Made by a program: the position numbers and the translations under genes. Source: Atherix ibis (taxonomy: Eukaryota > Arthropoda > Insecta > Diptera > Athericidae). Taken from it: 64,000 nucleotides of DNA. Positions 56,271 to 64,000 of this stretch are shown in pieces; position 1 is the first letter of the stretch, and every line of letters begins with the position of its first letter. The stretch is taken from positions 59,000,951-59,064,950 of the forward strand of contig OY282608.1 in the NCBI GenBank assembly GCA_958298945.1. Direction: 5' to 3'. The notes under the pieces were generated by a model. That model had not been told where the DNA came from, ran no database searches, and saw nothing but the letters and a program-made list of their open reading frames with translations.

Positions 56271-59200
56271 CCACAAGCCAACAAGCCAACAAGCCAACAA
56301 GCCAACAAACCAACAAACCAACAAACTAACAAACCAACAAACCAACAAACGAATAAACAAACAAAGGAACAAACCAACAAGCCAACAAACCAACAAACCA
56401 ACAAGCCAACAAGCCAACAAACCAACAAACCAGCAAACCAACAAACCAACAACCGAACAAATCAACAAGCCAACAAACCAACAAACCAACAAGCCAACAA
56501 GCCAACAAACCAACTAGCCAACAAGCCAACAAACCAACAAACAAATAAACCAACAAACCAACAAACCAACAAACCAACAAACCAACAAGCCGAAAAACCA
56601 ACAAACCAACAAACCAACAAACCAACAAACGAATAAACCAACAAACCAACAAACCAACAAACCAACAAGCCAACAAACCAACAAACCAACAAGCCAACAA
56701 GCCAACAAACCAAAAAACCAACAAACCAACAAACTAACAAACCAACAAACCAACAAACCAACAAACCAACAAACCAACAAGCCAACAAACCAACAAGCCA
56801 ACAGTCCAACAAACCAACAAGCTAACAAACGAACAAACCAACAAACAAACAAACTAACAAACTAAGAAACCAACAAACCAACAAACCAACAAACCAACAA
56901 ACCAACAAACCAACAAACCAACAAACCAACAAACCAACAAATCAACAAGCCAACAAGCCAAAAAACGAACAAACCAACAAGCCAACAAACCAACAAACCA
57001 ACAAACTAACAAACCAAAAAACCAACAAACCAACAAACCAACAAACCAACAAACGAACAAACCAACCAACCAACAAACCAACAAGCCAATAAACGAACAA
57101 ATCTTCAAACAAACAAACCAACAAACCAACAAACCAACAAACCAAAAAACCAATAAACCAACAAACCAACTAGCCAACAAACCAACAAACCAACAAACCA
57201 ACAAACCAACAAACCAACAAACCAACAAACGAACAAACCAACAAACCAACAAACCAACAAACCAGCAAACAAATAAACCAACAAACCAACAAACCAACAA
57301 ACCAACAAACCAACAAACCAACAAGCCAACAAACGAACAAACTAACAAACAAACAAACCAACAAACGAACAAACCAACAAACCAACAAACCAACAAACCA
57401 ACAAACCAACTAGCCAACAAACCAACAAACCAACAAGCCAACAAACAAACAAACTAACAAACAAACAAACCAACAAACGAACAAACCAACAAACCAACAA
57501 GCCAACAACCGAACAAATCAACAAGCCAACAAACCAACAAACCAACAAGCCAACAAGCCAACAAACCAACAAGCCAACAAGCCAACAAACGAACAAACCA
57601 ACAAACAAACAAACCAACAAACCAACAAACCAACAAACCAACAAACCAAAAAACCAACAAACCAACAAACCAACAAACCAACAAACCAACAAACCAACAA
57701 ACCAACTAGCCAACAAACCAACAAACCAACAAGCCAACAAACCAACAAACCAACAAACAAATAAACCAACAAACCAACAAACCAACAAACCAACAAACCA
57801 ACAAACCAACAAGCCAACAAGCCAAAAAACCAACAAACCAACAAACCAAAAAACCAACAAACGAACAAACCAACAAACCAACAAACCAACAAGCCAACAA
57901 ACCAACAAACCAACAAGCCAACAAGCCAACAAACCAAAAAACCAACAAACCAACAAACTAACAAACCAACAAACCAACAAACCAACAAACCAACAAACCA
58001 ACAAACCAACAAACCAACAAGCCAACAAACCAACAAGCCAACAGTCCAACAAACCAACAAGCTAACAAACGAACAAACCAACAAACAAACAAACTAACAA
58101 ACCAACAAACTAACAAACCAACAAACCAACAAACCAACAAACCAACAAACCAACAAGCCAACAAGCCAACAAGCCAACAAACCAACAAACCAACAAACCA
58201 ACAAACGAACAAGCTAACAAGCTAACAAACCAACAAACCAACAAACCAACAAACCAACAAACCAACAAACCAACAAACGAACAAACAAACAAACCAACAA
58301 ACCAACAAACCAACAAACCAACAAACCAATAAACCAACAAGCCAACAAGCTATCAAACAAATAAACCAACAAACCAACAAACAAATAAACCAACAAACTA
58401 ACAAGCCAACAAACCAACAAGCCAAAAAACCAACAAACCACCAAGCCAACAAGCCAACAAACCAACAAGCCAACAAACCAACAAGCAAACAAACCAAAAA
58501 ACCAACAAACCAACTAACCAACAAGCCAACAAACCAACAAACCAACAAACCAAGTAACCAACAAGCCAAGAAACCAACAAGCCAGCAAACCAGCAAACCA
58601 ACAAACCAACAAACCAACAAACCAACAAACCAACAAACCAACAAACCAACAAGCCAACAAACCAACAAACCAACAAACCAACAAACCAACAAGCCAATAA
58701 ACGAACAAATCTACAAACAAACAAACCAACAAACCAACAAACCAACAAACCAAAAAACCAATAAACCAACAAACCAAAAAACCAATAAACCAACAAACCA
58801 ACTAGCCAACAAACCAACAAACCAACAAACCAACAAACCAACAAACCAACAAACCAACAAACGAACAAACCAACAAACCAACAAACCAACAAACCAACAA
58901 ACAAATAAACCAACAAACCAACAAACCAACAAACCAACAAACCAACAAACCAACAAACGAGCAAACCAACAAACCAACAAACCAACAAACCAACAAACCA
59001 ACTAGCCAACAAACCAACAAACCAACAAGCCAACAAACGAACAAACTAACAAACAAACAAACCAACAAACGAACAAACCAACAAACCAACAAACCAACAA
59101 CCGAACAAATCAACAAGCCAACAAACCAACAAACCAACAAGCCAACAAGCCAACAAACCAACAAGCCAACAAGCCAACAAACGAACAAACCAACAAACAA

Positions 59201-60572
59201 ACAAACCAACAAACCAACAAACCAAAAAACCAATAAACCAACAAACCAACAAACCAACAAAACAACAAACCAACAAACCAACAAACCAACAAACCAAAAA
59301 ACCAACAAACCAACAAACCAACAAACCAACAAACCAACAAACCAACTAGCCAACAAACCAACAAACCAACAAGCCAACAAACCAACAAACCAATAAAACA
59401 ACAAGCCAACAAGCCGAAAAACCAACAAACCAACAAACCAAAAAACCAATAAAACAACAAGCCAACAAGCCGAAAAACCAACAAACCAACAAACCAAAAA
59501 ACCAACAAACGAACAAACCAACAAACCAACAAACCAACAAGCCAACAAACCAACAAACCAACAAGCCAACAAGCCAACAAACCAAAAAACCAACAAACCA
59601 ACAAACTAACAAACCAACAAACCAACAAACCAACAAACCAACAAACCAACAAACCAACAAACCAACAAGCCAACAAACCAACAAGCCAACAGTCTAACAA
59701 TAAACAAGCTAACAAACGAACAAACCAACAAACAAACAAACTAACAAACCAACAAACTAACAAACCAACAAACCAACAAACCAACAAACCAACAAACCAA
59801 CAAACCAACAAGCCAACAAGCCAACAAACCAACAAACCAACAAACCAACAAACGAACAAGCTAACAAGCTAACAAACCAACAAACCAACAAACTAACAAA
59901 CCAACAAACCAACAAACCAACAAACGAACAAACAAACAAACCAACAAACCAACAAACCAACAAACCAACAAACCAACAAACCAATAAACCAACAAGCCAA
60001 CAAGCTATCAAACAAATAAACCAACAAACCAACAAACAAATAAACCAACAAACTAACAAGCCAACAAACCAACAAGCCAAAAAACCAACAAACCACCAAG
60101 CCAACAAGCCAACAAACCAACAAGCCAACAAACCAACAAGCAAACAAACCAAAAAACCAACAAACCAACTAACCAACAAGCCAACAAGCCAACAAACCAA
60201 CAAACCAACAAGCCAACAAGCCAACAAACCAACAAACCAACAAACCAACAAACCAACAAACCAACAAACCAAGTAACCAACAAACCAACAAACCAACAAA
60301 TCAAGAAACCAACAAACCAACAAACCAACAAGCCAACAAACCAACAAACCAACAAGCCAACAAGCCAACAAACCAACAAACCAAAAAACCAACAAACCAA
60401 CAAACCAACAAACCAACAAACCAATAAGCCAACAAACCAACAAACCAACAAGCCAACAAACCAACAAGCCAACAAACCAACAAACCAATAAGCCAAAAAA
60501 CCAACAAACTAACAAACCAACAAACCAACAAGCCAACAAACCAACAAACCAACAAACCAACAAACCAACAAA
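56271..60572 (+). repeat. Zone E HOR copy 2 (4,302 bp, extra beta module)
   Basis: Order is CCACAAG 56271, CAGTCC alpha 56802, CTT 57103, CAGTCC beta 58042, CTATC 58350, then a second beta module (CAGTCT 59690 with the one-base-short AATAAACAAGC, CTATC 60005) before CCACAAG at 60573. The extra beta has the form found at 14886/15201, including the exact 315-bp spacing, and not that of its neighbours. The copy is 1,336 bp (167 octamers) longer than copy 1. Confidence 0.85.
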
Positions 60573-63500
60573 CCACAAGCCAACAAGCCAACAAGCCAAC
60601 AAGCCAACAAACCAACAAACCAACAAACTAACAAACCAACAAACCAACAAACGAATAAACAAACAAAGCAACAAACCAACAAGCCAACAAACCAACAAAC
60701 CAACAAGCCAACAAGCCAACAAACCAACAAACCAGCAAACCAACAAACCAACAACCGAACAAATCAACAAGCCAACAAACCAACAAACCAACAAGCCAAC
60801 AAGCCAACAAACTAACTAGCCAACAAGCCAACAAACCAACAAACAAATAAACCAACAAACCAACAAGCCAACAAACCAACAAACAAACAAGCCGAAAAAC
60901 CAACAAACCAACAAACCAACAAACCAACAAACGAATAAACCAACAAACCAACAAACCAACAAACCAACAAGCCAACAAACCAACAAACCAACAAGCCAAC
61001 AAGCCAACAAACCAAAAAACCAACAAACCAACAAACTAACAAACCAACAAACCAACAAACCAACAAACCAACAAACCAACAAACCAACAAGCCAACAAAC
61101 CAACAAGCCAACAGTCCAACAAACCAACAAGCTAACAAACGAACAAACCAACAAACAAACAAACTAACAAACTAAGAAACCAACAAACCAACAAACCAAC
61201 AAACCAACAAACCAACAAACCAACAAACCAACAAACCAACAAACCAACAAACCAACAAGCCAACAAGCCAAAAAACGAACAAACCAACAAGCCAACAAAC
61301 CAACAAACCAACAAACTAACAAACCAAAAAACCAACAAACCAACAAACCAACAAACCAACAAACGAACAAACCAACCAACCAACAAACCAACAAGCCAAT
61401 AAACGAACAAATCTTCAAACAAACAAACCAACAAACCAACAAACCAACAAACCAAAAAACCAATAAACCAACAAACCAACTAGCCAACAAACCAACAAAC
61501 CAACAAACCAACAAACCAGCAAACCAACAAACCAACAAACGAACAAACCAACAAACCAACAAACCAACAAACCAGCAAACAAATAAACCAACAAACCAAC
61601 AAACCAACAAACCAACAAACCAACAAACCAACAAGCCAACAAACGAACAAACTAACAAACAAACAAACCAACAAACGAACAAACCAACAAACCAACAAAC
61701 CAACAAACCAACAAACCAACTAGCCAACAAACCAACAAACCAACAAGCCAACAAACAAACAAACTAACAAACAAACAAACCAACAAACGAACAAACCAAC
61801 AAACCAACAAACCAACAACCGAACAAATCAACAAGCCAACAAACCAACAAACCAACAAGCCAACAAGCCAACAAACCAACAAGCCAACAAGCCAACAAAC
61901 GAACAAACCATCAAACAAACAAACCAACAAACCAACAAACCAAAAAACCAACAAACCAACAAACCAATAAACCAACAAAACAACAAACCAACAAACCAAC
62001 AAACCAACAAACCAAAAAACCAACAAACCAACAAACCAACAAACCAACAAACCAACAAACCAACAAACCAACTAGCCAACAAACCAACAAACCAACAAGC
62101 CAACAAACCAACAAACCAACAAACAAATAAACCAACAAACCAACAAACCAACAAACCAACAAACCAACAAACCAACAAACCAACAAACCAACAAGCCAAC
62201 AAGCCAAAAAACCAACAAACCAACAAACCAAAAAACCAACAAACGAACAAACCAACAAACCAACAAACCAACAAGCCAACAAACCAACAAACCAACAAGC
62301 CAACAAGCCAACAAACCAAAAAACCAACAAACCAACAAACTAACAAACCAACAAACCAACAAACCAACAAACCAACAAACCAACAAACCAACAAACCAAC
62401 AAGCCAACAAACCAACAAGCCAACAGTCCAACAAACCAACAAGCTAACAAACGAACAAACCAACAAACAAACAAACTAACAAACCAACAAACTAACAAAC
62501 CAACAAACCAACAAACCAACAAACCAACAAACCAACAAACCAACAAGCCAACAAGCCAACAAACCAACAAACCAACAAACCAACAAACGAACAAGCTAAC
62601 AAGCTAACAAACCAACAAACCAACAAACCAACAAACCAACAAACCAACAAACCAACAAACCAACAAACGAACAAACAAACAAACCAACAAACCAACAAAC
62701 CAACAAACCAACAAACCAATAAACCAACAAGCCAACAAGCTATCAAACAAATAAACCAACAAACCAACAAACAAATAAACCAACAAACTAACAAGCCAAC
62801 AAACCAACAAGCCAAAAAACCAACAAACCACCAAGCCAACAAGCCAACAAACCAACAAGCCAACAAACCAACAAGCAAACAAACGAAAAAACCAACAAAC
62901 CAACTAACCAACAAGCCAACAAACCAACAAACCAACAAACCAAGTAACCAACAAGCCAAGAAACCAACAAACCAGCAAACCAGCAAACCAACAAACCAAC
63001 AAACCAACAAACCAACAAACCAACAAGCCAACAAACGAACAAACCAACAAACCAACAAACCAACAAGCCAATAAACGAACAAATCTACAAACAAACAAAC
63101 CAACAAACCAACAAACCAACAAACCAGAAAACCAATAAACCAACAAACCAAAAAACCAATAAACCAACAAACCAACTAGCCAACAAACCAACAAACCAAC
63201 AAACCAACAAACCAACAAACCAACAAACCAACAAACGAACAAACCAACAAACCAACAAACCAACAAACAAATAAACCAACAAACCAACAAACCAACAAAC
63301 CAACAAACCAACAAACCAACAAACGAGCAAACCAACAAACCAACAAACCAACAAACCAACAAACCAACTAGCCAACAAACCAACAAACCAACAAGCCAAC
63401 AAACGAACAAACTAACAAACAAACAAACCAACAAACGAACAAACCAACAAACCAACAAACCAACAACCGAACAAATCAACAAGCCAACAAACCAACAAAC

Positions 63501-64000
63501 CAACAAGCCAACAAGCCAACAAACCAACAAGCCAACAAGCCAACAAACGAACAAACCAACAAACAAACAAACCAACAAACCAACAAACCAAAAAACCAAC
63601 AAACCAACAAACCAACAAACCAACAAAACAACAAACCAACAAACCAACAAACCAACAAACCAAAAAACCAACAAACCAACAAACCAACAAACCAACAAAC
63701 CAACAAACCAACAAACCAACTAGCCAACAAACCAACAAACCAACAAGCCAACAAACCAACAAACCAAAAAACAAATAAACCAACAAACCAACAAACCAAC
63801 AAACCAACAAACCAATAAACCAACAAGCCAACAAGCCGAAAAACCAACAAACCAACAAACCAAAAAACCAACAAACGAACAAACCAACAAACCAACAAAC
63901 CAACAAGCCAACAAACCAACAAACCAACAAGCCAACAAGCCAACAAACCAAAAAACCAACAAACCAACAAACTAACAAACCAACAAACCAACAAACCAAC
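60573..64000 (+). repeat. Zone E HOR copy 3, cut by the window end
   Basis: Order is CCACAAG 60573, CAGTCC alpha 61112, CTT 61413, CAGTCC beta 62424, CTATC 62740, then beta-type sequence to the end. The spacing from CCACAAG to alpha CAGTCC is 539 bp here, 531 in copy 2 and 523 in copy 1: one octamer more in each successive copy. The array continues beyond base 64,000. Confidence 0.85.

Larger units (their letters stand above)
1..64000 (+). repeat. Octanucleotide satellite array, (ACCAACAA)n
   Basis: The whole window is a head-to-tail array of an 8-bp unit, consensus ACCAACAA on the + strand, with no interrupting unique sequence and no unit in the opposite orientation. The + strand is almost only A and C and the - strand almost only T and G; the consensus is 37.5% GC. 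Common unit variants are GCCAACAA, ACGAACAA, ACAAACAA, ACTAACAA, ACCAAAAA, ACCAATAA, ATCAACAA, ACCAAGAA and the double variant ACCAAGTA. Spacings between repeated rare variants are multiples of 8, or off by the number of single-base indels in between, which shows slippage in whole units. All six frames of the consensus lack stops, so long open frames here are expected and are not evidence of genes. The array continues past both window ends. Its organism and any chromosomal role cannot be read from the sequence. Confidence 0.99.

Noticed and set aside
1..64000. CRISPR array.
   Set aside because: There are no unique spacers between repeats. Units are contiguous 8-mers, far shorter than CRISPR repeats, and no cas-like gene is present.
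1..64000. Telomeric repeat.
   Set aside because: The G-rich strand (TTGTTGGT) has only GG pairs and is unlike the telomere repeats I know. The array shows multi-kb HOR structure, is internal at both window ends, and has no terminal feature.
1..64000. Pure assembly or sequencing artefact.
   Set aside because: Rare substitutions and single-base slips recur in ordered, spaced sets across many kb, which random error would not give. Local misassembly remains possible at the near-identical tandem copies (39.6-41.1, 25.7-27.2 and 16.8-18.1 kb).
1..64000. Transposon or insertion sequence as the source of the segmental duplications.
   Set aside because: No terminal inverted repeats, target-site duplications or transposase-like reading frame are seen. 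Junctions are octamer-to-octamer.
1..64000. tRNA, rRNA, hairpin terminators or other structured RNA.
   Set aside because: An A/C-only strand cannot form stems, and no stretch of mixed composition long enough for a structured RNA exists.

Overview
This window contains no recognisable gene. All 64,000 bases, from the first to the last, are one uninterrupted tandem array of an 8-bp unit, consensus ACCAACAA on the + strand (TTGTTGGT on the - strand). That is about 8,000 units, all in the same orientation. The array runs off both ends of the window, so its true length is larger. I see no unique spacer, transposon, RNA gene, promoter, terminator or CRISPR structure inside it.

Units differ by single substitutions, for example GCCAACAA, ACGAACAA, ACAAACAA, ACCAAAAA, ACTAACAA and ACCAATAA, and by a few dozen single-base indels. 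These variants are not random. Rare ones recur in fixed order at fixed spacing and act as barcodes, so the array can be read as nested higher-order repeats (HORs). Zone A (1 to about 12.0 kb) is made of 2.2-2.75 kb HORs marked by paired CGATC units 80 bp apart and a CCTACAAGCC unit. Zone B (12.0-14.3 kb) is a mosaic of alpha/beta modules marked by CAGTCC and CTATC. Zone C (14.3-32.3 kb) holds a segmental tandem duplication of about 5.7 kb (14.3-20.5 versus 20.8-26.2 kb), with a private 760-bp duplication in the left copy and a private 751-bp duplication in the right copy, followed by 2.2-2.4 kb tandem copies. Zone D (32.35-51.2 kb) is a different family, marked by CCCCG and AGTTAG units 171 bp apart, with 759-bp, 320-bp and 2,711-bp tandem duplications. 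A more diverged patch (51.24-51.83 kb) ends zone D. Zone E (51.8-64.0 kb) returns to the alpha/beta/CCACAAG family in three large HOR copies.

Organism: the sequence gives almost no taxonomic signal. A satellite of more than 64 kb with multi-level higher-order structure is what eukaryotic heterochromatin or subtelomeric satellite DNA looks like, and eukaryotic origin is my best inference. A prokaryotic replicon cannot be excluded from this window, but the array would then be extraordinary. Nothing here works together as genes. The biology is in how the array was amplified: slippage in whole 8-bp steps, local duplications of about 0.3-0.8 kb, and segmental duplications of about 2-6 kb layered on each other.

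Long open frames exist on both strands, but they follow arithmetically from a stop-free 8-bp unit. Because 8 is not divisible by 3, every frame of a strand reads the same cyclic octapeptide (NKPTNQQT on +, LVCWFVGL on -). I do not call them genes.
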